NCBI GenBank assembly: GCA_050944355.1
Contig: JBMNQX010000002.1
Coordinates: 62,001 to 126,000 of the forward strand
Reading direction: 5' to 3'
Length of the DNA stretch: 64,000 nt
From: UBA4285 sp050944355
Lineage (GTDB): Bacteria; Bacillota; Clostridia; Lachnospirales; Lachnospiraceae
Positions within the stretch are counted from its first letter, which is position 1. The number at the start of each line of letters is the position of its first letter. Of the stretch, positions 32,368 to 41,202 are shown piece by piece. The translations under genes were made by a program, and so were the position numbers. Under the pieces are notes generated by a model. That model ran no database searches and was not told where the DNA came from. It saw nothing but the letters and a program-made list of their open reading frames with translations.

Positions 32368-33606
32368 ATGCTGTTTCAGAATGCCTGTATTGAAAATGAC
32401 AAAGAATGGAAGGACATCCGGATTGAGGACGGGAAATTCAGCAGAATCGCTTCCGGTCTGAAGCCGCTGGAAGGCGAAGAGGTGATTGATCTTGGCGGAA
32501 AGCTGGTTCTGCCTCCGTACGTCGAGAGCCATGTGCATCTGGACGCCTGCCTGACGGCCGGAGACCCGTGCTGGAACATGTCCGGAACGCTGTTTGAGGG
32601 CATCGAGTGCTGGGGCAAACGCAAAGATAAGCTGAGCGCTGAGGACATCAAAGAGCGCGTCAGACGCTGCGTGAGGCTGTATGCTCAACACGGCTGTCAG
32701 TTCATCCGCACGCATGTGGATGTGACGGATCCGAGTCTGACGGCCATGAAGACGATTCTCGATCTGAAAGAGGAGCTGAAAAGTCTGGCGGAGATTCAGG
32801 TCGTGGCATTTCCGCAGGACGGAATCCTTTCGTTCCCGAACGGGAAGGATCTGATGAAAGAAGCGGTCGCGATGGGCGCCGATGTCGTCGGGGCAATTCC
32901 GCACTACGAATTTACCCGCGAGTACAGTGTTGAGTCGCTGAATTTCGCGATGAATCTGGCGGCCGAGAACGACCTTCTGGTCGATGTGCACTGCGATGAG
33001 ATCGACGACGAGGCATCGCGGGGACTCGAGACTCTGGCCACCCGGGCGCTGGAAATGCAGATGTTCGATAAAGTGACTGCCAGCCACACGACGGCTATGC
33101 ATTCCTACAACAATGCATATGTCCTGAAGCTGATGCGTCTGCTGAAACTTTCACGCATCAATTTCGTGTCCAATCCGCTGGTCAACATTCATCTCGGCGG
33201 CCGCGCAGACGCGTATCCGATCCGCCGGGGCGTGACCCGCATAAAGGAACTGACAGAGAACGGCCTGAACGTGTCCTTTGGCAATGACGACATCTTTGAT
33301 CCCTGGTATCCGATGGGCAACGGCAATATGCGCGACGTGGTCTGCCAGGGGCTGAATATCAGCCACATGATGGGCTACGAGGATATCTGCAATGGCTACC
33401 GGTTCGTCACGGAAAATGCGGCGAAGACTCTTCATATCACCGATCATTATGGTGTCGAAGAGGGCAAGCCGGCCAACATGATCGTTCTGGACGCGCCGGA
33501 CTACTATGATGCGCTGAACAACGACAGCGCGCTTCTGTACTCCGTGCGCGGCGGCAGAATCATCGTAAAAGGCCGTCCGGCCGAAACTCAGATTCTGACA
33601 GACTGA
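32368..33606 (+). CDS. codA: cytosine deaminase
   Basis: Amidohydrolase-superfamily enzyme, 412 residues, converting cytosine to uracil and ammonia. Motifs: ESHVHLDAC (metal-binding HxH), FIRTHVDVTDP, VDVHCDEIDDE, ASHTTAMHSY and VSFGNDDIFDPWYPMG with the catalytic Asp. It starts 16 bases after codB in a tight operon, and a GNAT gene follows after 28 bases. Members of this family sometimes deaminate other bases or creatinine, but the permease partner favours cytosine. Confidence 0.92.
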   Translation: MLFQNACIENDKEWKDIRIEDGKFSRIASGLKPLEGEEVIDLGGKLVLPPYVESHVHLDACLTAGDPCWNMSGTLFEGIECWGKRKDKLSAEDIKERVRRCVRLYAQHGCQFIRTHVDVTDPSLTAMKTILDLKEELKSLAEIQVVAFPQDGILSFPNGKDLMKEAVAMGADVVGAIPHYEFTREYSVESLNFAMNLAAENDLLVDVHCDEIDDEASRGLETLATRALEMQMFDKVTASHTTAMHSYNNAYVLKLMRLLKLSRINFVSNPLVNIHLGGRADAYPIRRGVTRIKELTENGLNVSFGNDDIFDPWYPMGNGNMRDVVCQGLNISHMMGYEDICNGYRFVTENAAKTLHITDHYGVEEGKPANMIVLDAPDYYDALNNDSALLYSVRGGRIIVKGRPAETQILTD

Positions 33607-33634
33607 TTTTCCGGCAGACGCGAGGATATGGAAA

Positions 33635-34117
33635 ATGGAATTTGTATTTGCAAAACGGGAAGACACTCCGGTCATTCTGAAATTTATCCGGGAACTGGCC
33701 GACTATGAGAAGATGCTCGATCAGGTCGTGGCGGATGTTCCGACGCTTGAGCACTGGCTGTTCGATCTGAAGAAAGCCGAGGTGATTTTCGCCGTCGAGA
33801 ATGGCGAAAAAGTCGGATTCGCTCTGTTCTTCCACAATTTTTCAACGTTCCTGGGCCGTGCCGGCATTTATCTTGAAGATCTGTACGTCAGGCCGGAATA
33901 CCGCGGGAAGGGGTATGGAAAAGCGCTTCTGACGGAACTCGCCCGGATTGCGGTCGAGAGGGGGTGCGGACGCCTGGAGTGGTGGTGCCTCGACTGGAAC
34001 AAGCCGAGCATCGATTTTTACAAGTCGATGGGCGCCGTGCCGATGGACGACTGGACGGTATACCGGATTGACGGGGAAACACTGAAAAAGCTCGGGAAAA
34101 GACCAGAACAGGACTGA
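33635..34117 (+). CDS. GNAT family N-acetyltransferase
   Basis: 160 residues. Acetyl-CoA binding motif A is LEDLYVRPEYRGKGYGKALL, with the RGKGYG phosphate loop; motif B is LEWWCLDWNKPSIDFYKSMGA. It is close to spermidine/thialysine-type acetyltransferases (SAT-like), acting on small amines in the cytosol. It starts 28 bases after codA and may be cotranscribed, though no functional link is obvious. Confidence 0.88.
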   Translation: MEFVFAKREDTPVILKFIRELADYEKMLDQVVADVPTLEHWLFDLKKAEVIFAVENGEKVGFALFFHNFSTFLGRAGIYLEDLYVRPEYRGKGYGKALLTELARIAVERGCGRLEWWCLDWNKPSIDFYKSMGAVPMDDWTVYRIDGETLKKLGKRPEQD

Positions 34118-34132
34118 AAAATATGACTGTCT

Positions 34133-34172
34133 GCGGGACGCGGGAAATTTTCCTGCGCCCCGCTTATTTTTT
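34133..34172. terminator. terminator between GNAT and LysR genes
   Basis: GCGGG..CGGGAAA (34133-34148) pairs with TTTCCTG..CCCGC (34149-34163) and is followed by TTATTTTTT. It overlaps the end of the convergent LysR gene by a few bases. Confidence 0.75.
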
Positions 34173-35042
34173 CTGACTTTCTGCGAGTGACATAAATGAT
34201 TTCATGGCTTGTGTGACCACTTTGTCTTTGTGACGGACAAGTGTGAAATCCTGCCGGATGGGACGCCCGGCGAGCGGAATCTGAACAAGCGTTCCGTCTG
34301 ACAGATTTTCTTCAGCTGTCATGTGCGGGAGAACAGCAACTCCCAGTCCCTGCTTTGCGGCTTCGAGTATTGCTTCCCAGCTGGCCGCCTCCCAGACAGG
34401 CGATGCGAACAAAGAATCCCGGGCGAGGGCATCGTCAAGAATGGTCCGGGTTCCGGAGCCTTTTTCTCTCAGCAGCAGCGGACAGGCGGCCAGTTCCCTG
34501 CGCGTAAGTTTCTCCGGGAGTTCTTTTCTCAGTTTTGGCGCCGCACAGGCGCAGAGGGTATCGGACAGAATGACTTCTGAGACGAGCGAGCTGTTGTAGA
34601 CGGGAATTTCGCAGATGGCGAGATCCAGATCGTTGACAAGAAGTTTCTGTTCGAGCTGTCTCGACGGCTGAGTTGTGACGCGGACTTTGACATTCGGATT
34701 CAGCTCGCGGAAACGCTTTATCAGCTGCGGCATCAGACAGGAGCCGGCGCTGACACTGGCTCCGGCGCGCAGACTTCCGGTTCCGTCATCCTGCATCGCG
34801 GCGGCAGTGTCATCGGCCAGGGCGCAGATGCGGCGCGCGTACTGCAGAAATTCTCTTCCCTTTTCCGTCAGATACAGACGGCGGTTCAGTCTCTCGAAAA
34901 GTTTCACATTGTATTCTTCTTCGAGCTCGCGGATTGCGACGCTGACAGAGGGCTGGGATACATATAGTTTTCTCGCGGCTTCCGAGACGCTGTTGTGACA
35001 GTCGGTCACTTCCAGAAAGATTCGGAGACTTCGAATTGTCAT
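34164..35042 (-). CDS. LysR-family transcriptional regulator
   Basis: 292 residues: an N-terminal winged helix-turn-helix (LRIFLEVTDCHNSVSEAARKLYVSQPSVS...) and a C-terminal type-2 periplasmic-binding-like effector domain. The ATG at 35042 follows AAAGGAGCTGAAT. It is transcribed divergently from the two chromate-transporter-family genes, the usual arrangement for a LysR protein and its target, so it probably controls them. The inducer is unknown. Confidence 0.9.
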   Translation of the reverse strand: MTIRSLRIFLEVTDCHNSVSEAARKLYVSQPSVSVAIRELEEEYNVKLFERLNRRLYLTEKGREFLQYARRICALADDTAAAMQDDGTGSLRAGASVSAGSCLMPQLIKRFRELNPNVKVRVTTQPSRQLEQKLLVNDLDLAICEIPVYNSSLVSEVILSDTLCACAAPKLRKELPEKLTRRELAACPLLLREKGSGTRTILDDALARDSLFASPVWEAASWEAILEAAKQGLGVAVLPHMTAEENLSDGTLVQIPLAGRPIRQDFTLVRHKDKVVTQAMKSFMSLAESQKK

Positions 35043-35148
35043 ATTCAGCTCCTTTCCACAAAGCGGAACAGCAGGGCGGTCTGTGCCTCCTTGCGGCTTC
35101 CTTGCAATTCATAAATAAATAGCTATGAATATCATAAGATAATAGTAT

Positions 35149-35176
35149 TTTACATATTATAAAAAACTCGTATACT
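35149..35176 (+). promoter_or_regulatory. promoter of the chromate-transporter pair
   Basis: TTTACA (35149-35154), 16-base spacer, TATACT (35171-35176), within an AT-rich region (35105-35160) that probably also holds the LysR binding site. No exact T-N11-A repeat is assigned. Confidence 0.5.
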
Positions 35177-35208
35177 AAAGTCCAGAAAAAGGAAAGAAGG
35201 GATGACAA

Positions 35209-35811
35209 ATGTCACAACAAGAGCAGATCAAGCAGCTGCCTCTTTCCGTGCGGCTGCGCAAGTTGTTTTTCTCGACATTGTATCTGAGCACATTTACATT
35301 CGGCGGCGGATATGTCATTGTGACGCTTCTGAAGAAAAAATTTGTGGACGAGCTGCACTGGATCGACGAAGATGAAATGCTCGACCTGGTGGCGATTGCC
35401 CAGTCCTCGCCCGGCGCCATCGCCGTGAACGGGGCGATTGTCGTCGGCTATAAAATTGCCGGCATCCCGGGCATTCTGGTCTCGGTGATCGGCGCGATTC
35501 TGCCGCCATTTGTCATCCTGACGCTGGTGTCTTACTTTTATTCCGCGTTCCGGAACAATTTTGCCGTTCAGGCCGTTCTGTACGGAATGAAAGCAGGCGT
35601 GTCGGCGGTTATCATCGATGTCGTGTTCGATATGGCGTCCGGCATTGTGAAGGGGCGCGACGCGCTTCTGATTCTGATTATGATTGTGTCTTTTATCGCG
35701 AACTATTTCTTTGAAGTCAATGTGGTCTGGATTATTCTCGTCACGGCGGGCATCGGCGCTCTGCGCACGATTCTGCGCGAGAGAGCAAAGAAAGGCGGTG
35801 AGAAGAATTGA
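35209..35811 (+). CDS. chrA: chromate transporter (CHR) family, N-terminal-half protein
   Basis: Short-chain CHR protein of 200 residues with one CHR domain: TFGGGYVIVTLLKKKFVDE, AIAQSSPGAIAVNGAIVVGYKIAGIPG, then a hydrophobic C-terminal half. In short-chain pairs two such proteins of opposite topology form one transporter; the partner overlaps it at 35808. Family members export chromate; in anaerobes the physiological substrate may be another oxyanion or organic anion (uncertain). ATG follows GAAGGGATGACAA. Confidence 0.9.
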   Translation: MSQQEQIKQLPLSVRLRKLFFSTLYLSTFTFGGGYVIVTLLKKKFVDELHWIDEDEMLDLVAIAQSSPGAIAVNGAIVVGYKIAGIPGILVSVIGAILPPFVILTLVSYFYSAFRNNFAVQAVLYGMKAGVSAVIIDVVFDMASGIVKGRDALLILIMIVSFIANYFFEVNVVWIILVTAGIGALRTILRERAKKGGEKN

Positions 35812-36383
35812 TTTATCTTCAACTTTTTCTGGCATTTCTGCATATAGGCGCGTTTTCGTTCGGCGGCGGATACGCGGCGATGCCGCTGATTCAGGAGCAG
35901 GTGATCGACAAGTACCACTGGCTTACGATTGAGGATTTTACGGACCTGGTGACGATCTCTCAGATGACGCCGGGGCCGATCGCTGTCAACGCGGCGACGT
36001 TTGTGGGAGCGCAGATCGCCGGAATTCCGGGGTCCATCGTGGCGACGGCCGGCGTGGTTCTTCCTTCGTGCATTTTTGTGTCCGTTCTGGCCTGGCTCTA
36101 TGTGCGCTACCGGAATCTGACGATCATGCAGGGCGTGCTCACCAGTCTGCGCCCGGCTGTTACCTCCATGATATTTGCGGCGGGGCTGCTGATTCTGATT
36201 CCGGCGCTGTTTCCGGAAGGGATTGCGGCGGCAGCTTCCGATTTTCAGGTCCGCCAGCTGATATATTTCATCGCGGCTCTTGTATGTCTGCGGAAATTCA
36301 AGATCGGTCCGATCAAGGTCATGGTCGGCTGCGGAGCGGCAGAACTTGTCGTCCGGCTCGTGATGATGGCGGCCGGTTCCTGA
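35808..36383 (+). CDS. chrA: chromate transporter (CHR) family, C-terminal-half protein
   Basis: 191-residue partner of the preceding protein, starting with TTG 35808 and overlapping its stop by four bases (translational coupling). Core motif: FSFGGGYAAMPLIQEQV, TISQMTPGPIAVNAATFVGAQIAGIPG. Together they make the split transporter controlled by the divergent LysR gene. About six membrane segments. Confidence 0.9.
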   Translation: MIYLQLFLAFLHIGAFSFGGGYAAMPLIQEQVIDKYHWLTIEDFTDLVTISQMTPGPIAVNAATFVGAQIAGIPGSIVATAGVVLPSCIFVSVLAWLYVRYRNLTIMQGVLTSLRPAVTSMIFAAGLLILIPALFPEGIAAAASDFQVRQLIYFIAALVCLRKFKIGPIKVMVGCGAAELVVRLVMMAAGS

Positions 36384-36514
36384 CTTCGCGCGGGAACTTT
36401 TTAATCGCGGCGCAAATCCGTCTGAAAATCTGATATAATCAGGTCAGTAAAGACCGTGAAATTTGGTTTGGCATTTCTGACATTTTGCCGTGCGTCGACA
36501 AGAAAGGAGTATGC

Positions 36515-37648
36515 ATGCTGGACGAAGAATTTGTAAAATCCATGCCCAAACTGGGTTTTGGCCTGATGCGGCTTCCGAGGGCCGATAAGGAAAAAGATAT
36601 AATTGACATCGCGCAGACGACTCAGATGGTCGATGAGTTTCTCGCGGCAGGCGGAAAATATTTTGACTCGGCTTATGTATACAACGGCAGTGAGGCGGCA
36701 GCGGCAAAGGCACTCACGAGCCGGTATCCGAGAGACAGGTATTACATTACGTCAAAGCTCAATGTCAACGCGAAAGGTGTCGTCGATGAAGCGTCGGCGA
36801 AGGCGGAGTTTGAAGAATCGCTGAAGCGGGAAGGAGTCGACTATATCGACTTTTATCTTCTGCACGCTGTCAGCAGCCGCAGCCTTCCCAAATTTGACCA
36901 GTGGCATCTGTGGGACTTTGTGAAAGAACTGAAAGCGCAGGGAAAGATCCGGCACTACGGTTTTTCTTTTCACGACAAGGCTGAGGTGCTCGACAAAATT
37001 CTGACCGATCATCCGGACGTCGAATTTGTCCAGCTGCAGCTGAACTACGCAGACTGGGAGAGTCCTTCGGTTCAGAGCCGCCTGTGCTATGAGACGGCGA
37101 GAAAGCACGGCAAGCCGATTGTCGTCATGGAACCGGTAAAAGGCGGAACGCTTGCGGATCCGCCGAAAGCGGTCAAAGATCTCATGAAAGCCGCCAATCC
37201 CGATGCGTCCTATGCTTCGTGGGCCATCCGTTTTGTGGCTTCGCAGCCCGGCATTCTGACGGTGCTCTCCGGCATGTCGACGGTCGACCAGATGAGAGAC
37301 AATATCTCCTATATGAAAAATTTCGAGCCGCTGTCTCCGGAAGAGATGGAAGTGATCAAAAAGGCACAGACAATTCTCGCCTCGGTTGATCAGATCCCCT
37401 GCACCGGATGCCATTACTGCACAGGCGGCTGCCCGATGCACATCAATATTCCGGACATTTTCCAGGCCATGAATCTGAAACTCATCTACGACAATGAGGA
37501 ACAGGCAAAAAGGAAGTACGGTTTCCAGGTCGGAAACGGCCATGGCGGCGCTCCGGACTGCATTCACTGCGGACAGTGCGAGATTCAGTGCCCGCAGAAG
37601 ATTCATATCCGCGACTGGATGGACCGGATAGCTAAGGAACTCGCGTGA
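36515..37648 (+). CDS. aldo/keto reductase with C-terminal ferredoxin domain
   Basis: 377 residues. An aldo/keto reductase barrel (LGFGLMRLPR; FDSAYVYNGSEAA with Asp and Tyr; YITSKLN with Lys; IDFYLLHAV with His) is followed by a 4Fe-4S part with CTGCHYCTGGCPMHINIP (about 300-318) and CIHCGQCEIQCPQKIHI. This fusion type is common in clostridia and reduces carbonyls, possibly with electrons from ferredoxin. ATG 36515 follows AGAAAGGAG; the upstream in-frame start is rejected. larC follows after 10 bases. Confidence 0.9.
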   Translation: MLDEEFVKSMPKLGFGLMRLPRADKEKDIIDIAQTTQMVDEFLAAGGKYFDSAYVYNGSEAAAAKALTSRYPRDRYYITSKLNVNAKGVVDEASAKAEFEESLKREGVDYIDFYLLHAVSSRSLPKFDQWHLWDFVKELKAQGKIRHYGFSFHDKAEVLDKILTDHPDVEFVQLQLNYADWESPSVQSRLCYETARKHGKPIVVMEPVKGGTLADPPKAVKDLMKAANPDASYASWAIRFVASQPGILTVLSGMSTVDQMRDNISYMKNFEPLSPEEMEVIKKAQTILASVDQIPCTGCHYCTGGCPMHINIPDIFQAMNLKLIYDNEEQAKRKYGFQVGNGHGGAPDCIHCGQCEIQCPQKIHIRDWMDRIAKELA

Positions 37649-37658
37649 GGAGTGCATT

Positions 37659-38903
37659 TTGAAACTTCTGTATTTTGACACAGGAATGGGGGCGGCCGGT
37701 GACATGCTGACCGCCGCTCTGCTTGAATTATTTCCGGAGACGCAGCGGAAAGAAATCCTGAAAGAGATCAACAGCTGCGGGCTGCCCGGCGTACACTCTG
37801 AGACGTCGCGCGTAAAGCGCTGCGGCATAACCGGCACGCTGATGCAGGTAAAAGTGGACGGACAGGAAGAGGGCGAAGAGGAACACCATCATCACGACCA
37901 CGAAGAGACAGAGCATACTCCCGGCCACGACCATGAGGGCGTAGAACATCACCACCATCATCATATGCACATGGATGACATAGTGCGGTTAGTCGACGGC
38001 CTGAACGTCCCGGATGATGTGAAAACGGATGCGAAGGCAGTCTATGAGAGGATTGCGCGGGCTGAGGCGGCGGTGCACGACACCGACGTGAGCGAGGTGC
38101 ATTTTCACGAGGTCGGCATGATGGACGCGCTGACGGACGTCGTTTCCGTGAGCCTGATGATCCGAAGACTTTCTCCGGACAAAATCTGCGCAGGCACGGT
38201 GACGACCGGCTTTGGAAGCGTGCGCTGTATGCACGGCATACTGCCGGTTCCGGCCCCGGCGACGGAAAAACTGCTCGAGGGCATTCCGGTTCAGGCGGGA
38301 GATATTGAAGGCGAGCTCTGCACACCGACAGGCGCGGCACTGCTGGGCTATTTTGTCGATGAATTCGGTCCGATGCCGCCGATGATTATTCAAAAGGCCG
38401 GATACGGCTGCGGCAGAAAGGAATTTCCGAAGGCAAATTGTGTGCGGGCGTGCTTCGGTGAGATGATTGAAGAAAAAAGACAAGATGGACAGATTCTGTG
38501 CGTCAACTGCAATGTCGACGACATGACGCCGGAAGATATCGCATTTGCCACGGAAAGAATCGCGGAAGCGGGCGCCGTGGAGGTCTTTACGGTGCCGGTC
38601 GGCATGAAGAAGAGCAGACCGGGGACACTGATCGTGGCTTACTGTCCGCCGGACAAAAAAGATGCGCTGCTCGAGGCGTTTTTTAAGTACACGTCGACAA
38701 TCGGCGTGCGCACGATGCCCGAGACGGGGTACCGGATGAAAAGCGAAGTGAGAGAAGTCCGGACCGGACACGGGACGGTGCATGTAAAGAAAAGCTCGGG
38801 ATTTGGCGCGGCCAAAAGCAAGATCGATTATAATGACGCGGCAAAGCTGGCTGAAAAAGAGCATATAAGCCTCAGAGAAGCCAGAGAGCGGCTCGGTTTA
38901 TAG
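37659..38903 (+). CDS. larC: LarC, nickel pincer cofactor biosynthesis protein (nickel insertase)
   Basis: 414 residues of the LarC/DUF111 family, which inserts nickel into the pyridinium-dithiocarboxylate mononucleotide cofactor of lactate racemase and relatives. TTG start after GTGAGGAG. Motifs: YFDTGMGAAGDM at the N-terminus, a His-rich metal-binding loop (residues about 75-105, with stretches of four and six His), VHFHEVGMMDALTDVV, and the C-terminal CNVDDMTPEDIAFATE. It is one continuous frame, unlike species where larC needs a programmed frameshift. larA, larB and larE are not in this window. It is coupled to the aldo/keto reductase. Confidence 0.9.
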   Translation: MKLLYFDTGMGAAGDMLTAALLELFPETQRKEILKEINSCGLPGVHSETSRVKRCGITGTLMQVKVDGQEEGEEEHHHHDHEETEHTPGHDHEGVEHHHHHHMHMDDIVRLVDGLNVPDDVKTDAKAVYERIARAEAAVHDTDVSEVHFHEVGMMDALTDVVSVSLMIRRLSPDKICAGTVTTGFGSVRCMHGILPVPAPATEKLLEGIPVQAGDIEGELCTPTGAALLGYFVDEFGPMPPMIIQKAGYGCGRKEFPKANCVRACFGEMIEEKRQDGQILCVNCNVDDMTPEDIAFATERIAEAGAVEVFTVPVGMKKSRPGTLIVAYCPPDKKDALLEAFFKYTSTIGVRTMPETGYRMKSEVREVRTGHGTVHVKKSSGFGAAKSKIDYNDAAKLAEKEHISLREARERLGL

Positions 38904-38936
38904 TTCGCGGCGGTGTAAGAAAATTTTTTAAACCGA

Positions 38937-38986
38937 TGGAAAATCTGCGTGCTTTTTGATATTATGGCGTAAGAAAGCACGCCATA
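38937..38986 (+). promoter_or_regulatory. autoregulated promoter of the inositol LacI regulator
   Basis: TGGAAA (38937-38942), 17-base spacer with GCGTGC (38947-38952), and TATTAT (38960-38965). TATGGCGT (38963-38970) and ACGCCATA (38979-38986) are perfect inverted arms overlapping and following the -10. The GCGTGC and GCACGC elements match the operators at 40159 and 42307. Confidence 0.6.
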
Positions 38987-39025
38987 TAGTGGTGTGCCTA
39001 AAGCCAGTTTACAGGAAGTGCGCAC

Positions 39026-40066
39026 ATGAAAGTGACAATTCAGGATATAGCGGATCGCGCCGGCGTTTCGAGAGGAACTGTGGACCGGGCGATTCACCAC
39101 AGGGGACGTATCAGTCCGGACGCTGAGGAAAAGATTCTGAAAGCGGCCAAAGAGCTCGGCTACGTGCACAAAACCCGCCACACAAGCAAAGTGGCGGCGG
39201 GCGGAAAGAAAGGAACTTACCGGATCGGCGTTATCACACAGCTCGGCGCTGCGCCGTTCATGGTCGATGTGAACAAGGGGATTCATGACTGCGAGGCAGA
39301 ACTGGCCGGGATGGGCGTGGATCTGATCATCCGCGCGAGCGACAAGGTCGACGCCGACGAGCAGATTCAGATGCTCGACGAAATGGCCGCCGAAAAAGTG
39401 GACGGCATCGCAATCATGCCGGTTGACAAAGAGAGAGTCCGCCGCAAAATGAACGAAATCATCCAGACAAAGGGAATTCCGATGGTGACGTTCAACACGG
39501 ACATACTGGGGACGGACCGCGTCTGCTTCGTGGGAATGGACAACCGCAAGAGCGGACGCACGGCCGCAGGGCTGATGGCGATGCTCACGCACGGGACCGG
39601 GAAAATTCTGGTTATTACCGGACATTTCGGGAGTGCGGCGGCCAACCGGCGCGTGGAAGGCTTTGTCAGCGAGATGAAAAAATCGTTTCCACAGATGGAG
39701 ACGAGCGGCATCAGCATGAGCTTCGACGACAGCGAAGAGGTCCGCAGCATCATTGACAACGCTATGCGCGAGACGGCCGGTCTGTCCGGGATTCTGGTAG
39801 TTTCAAGCGGTCAGAAGGGCATTGCTGAGGCGTTCAGCGATCTGGGCATTACAGATCACAGACCATACGTGATCATCTACGATCAGACGGCCGGAAATGA
39901 AAAGCTGCTCAAAGAGGATGTGGCAGACTTTATCATCGACCAGAACGGGTACATGCAGGGCCGCGAGGCTCTGAAAATCCTCGCCTCGGTGATCCGTGAC
40001 GGAAAGAAACCGGAAAAAGAGCATTATTATACGCAGATTAATATAAAAACCAAATATAACCTGTGA
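39026..40066 (+). CDS. LacI-family regulator of the inositol cluster
   Basis: 346 residues. Helix-turn-helix VTIQDIADRAGVSRGTVDRA with the following hinge, then a ribose-binding-protein-like sensor (IGVITQLGAAPFMVDVNKGI; VDGIAIMPVDKE; VTFNTDILG). RGTVDRAI in place of the usual STVSRAL marks the subgroup that often regulates sugar-alcohol or inositol use. It lies directly upstream of the iol genes in the same direction, with matching operators at its own promoter and at iolE and iolC. It is a LacI-type functional counterpart of the DeoR-type IolR of Bacillus (inference). Confidence 0.88.
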   Translation: MKVTIQDIADRAGVSRGTVDRAIHHRGRISPDAEEKILKAAKELGYVHKTRHTSKVAAGGKKGTYRIGVITQLGAAPFMVDVNKGIHDCEAELAGMGVDLIIRASDKVDADEQIQMLDEMAAEKVDGIAIMPVDKERVRRKMNEIIQTKGIPMVTFNTDILGTDRVCFVGMDNRKSGRTAAGLMAMLTHGTGKILVITGHFGSAAANRRVEGFVSEMKKSFPQMETSGISMSFDDSEEVRSIIDNAMRETAGLSGILVVSSGQKGIAEAFSDLGITDHRPYVIIYDQTAGNEKLLKEDVADFIIDQNGYMQGREALKILASVIRDGKKPEKEHYYTQINIKTKYNL

Positions 40067-40156
40067 CGGAAACATTTGCCGCGGAGGCGGCTGATGGGGT
40101 TATAAGAGAGAAGGCGATATCTGCCAAAAATAATTTTTTACACCCGGAAGTTTTTG

Positions 40157-40185
40157 TTGCACACGGCCAGACTGCGTGCTATTAT
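40157..40185 (+). promoter_or_regulatory. iolE promoter with operator between -35 and -10
   Basis: TTGCAC (40157-40162), 17-base spacer, TATTAT (40180-40185). GCACACG (40159-40165) and TGCGTGC (40173-40179) form an imperfect inverted repeat filling the spacer. Confidence 0.7.
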
Positions 40186-40212
40186 ATCGCTGTAGTAAAT
40201 AGCACATAAATG

Positions 40213-40232
40213 CACACGAAAGACAGCGTGTG
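40213..40232 (+). promoter_or_regulatory. second operator upstream of iolE
   Basis: CACACG (40213-40218) and CGTGTG (40227-40232) are perfect inverted arms 8 bases apart, downstream of the promoter and just before the ribosome site of iolE. Confidence 0.5.
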
Positions 40233-40250
40233 TTTTTTCAGGAGGAAAAT

Positions 40251-41150
40251 ATGTTTGACAAGTCAAAGGTAAAACTGGGTATTGCTCCGATCGGCTGGAC
40301 GAATGATGACATGCCGGACCTCGGTTCCGAGAACACATTCGAGCAGTGCGTGAGCGAGATGGCGCTGGCCGGCTTCCAGGGCTGTGAAGTCGGAAACAAG
40401 TATCCGAAGGATCCGGCAGTCCTCAAGAAGGCTCTGGATCTGCGCGGACTGCAGATCGCCAATCAGTGGTTCTCATGCTTCCTGCTCACAAAGCCGTTCG
40501 AAGAGGTCGAGAAGGAATTCCGTGCACAGTGCGAATTCCTGAAGGCCCTCGGCGCAAAGAGAATCGGCGCGTCCGAGCAGAGCTACAGCGTTCAGGGACA
40601 GCTGAACACCCCGATCTTCGGGCACAAGCACATCATGAATGAGGACGAGTGGAAGACTCTGACGACCGGACTCAACAAGCTCGGCAAGATCGCCATTGAC
40701 GACTATGGCATCACGCTCGTTTATCATCATCACCTCGGCACTGTCGTTCAGACAGCGGAAGAGACGGATCGTCTGATGGACGAGACGGATCCGAAATATA
40801 TGAATCTTCTGTTTGATACCGGACATTTCTATTACTGCGGCGTTGATCCGGTTATGATGTGCAAAAAGTACATCAGGCGCATCAAGCACGTACACCTCAA
40901 GGATGTCCGCACGAAGATGGTCGAAGAGGTCAAGGCAAAGGATATGAGCTTCCTTGACGGCGTGCGCGCCGGCACATTCACCGTTCCGGGCGACGGCGAC
41001 TACGACTTCACAGACGTATTCAAGGTTCTCGAAGAGGGCGGTTATGAGGGATGGCTCCTGGTTGAGGCTGAGCAGGATCCGGCCAAGGCCAATCCGTTTG
41101 AGTATGCTCTCAAGGCCAGAAAGTACATCGGAGAGAAGACCGGTCTTTGA
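40251..41150 (+). CDS. iolE: myo-inosose-2 dehydratase
   Basis: 299-residue TIM-barrel enzyme of the sugar phosphate isomerase/epimerase fold, converting scyllo-inosose to 3D-trihydroxycyclohexane-1,2-dione. Motifs: KLGIAPIGWTNDDMPDLG at the start, GFQGCEVGNKYP, LVYHHHLGTVVQ, LLFDTGHFYY and VHLKDVR supply metal and substrate residues. ATG 40251 follows CAGGAGGAAAAT; the upstream in-frame start overlaps the operator and is rejected. First structural gene of the inositol operon. Confidence 0.93.
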   Translation: MFDKSKVKLGIAPIGWTNDDMPDLGSENTFEQCVSEMALAGFQGCEVGNKYPKDPAVLKKALDLRGLQIANQWFSCFLLTKPFEEVEKEFRAQCEFLKALGAKRIGASEQSYSVQGQLNTPIFGHKHIMNEDEWKTLTTGLNKLGKIAIDDYGITLVYHHHLGTVVQTAEETDRLMDETDPKYMNLLFDTGHFYYCGVDPVMMCKKYIRRIKHVHLKDVRTKMVEEVKAKDMSFLDGVRAGTFTVPGDGDYDFTDVFKVLEEGGYEGWLLVEAEQDPAKANPFEYALKARKYIGEKTGL

Positions 41151-41202
41151 TAACAAATGATGCCTGTGAGCGTCATAATTTAATATCAGAAAGGAAAACA
41201 AA

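Noticed and set aside
37659..38903. Programmed frameshift in larC
   Set aside because: The reading frame is continuous from the TTG start to the stop with both N- and C-terminal LarC motifs.
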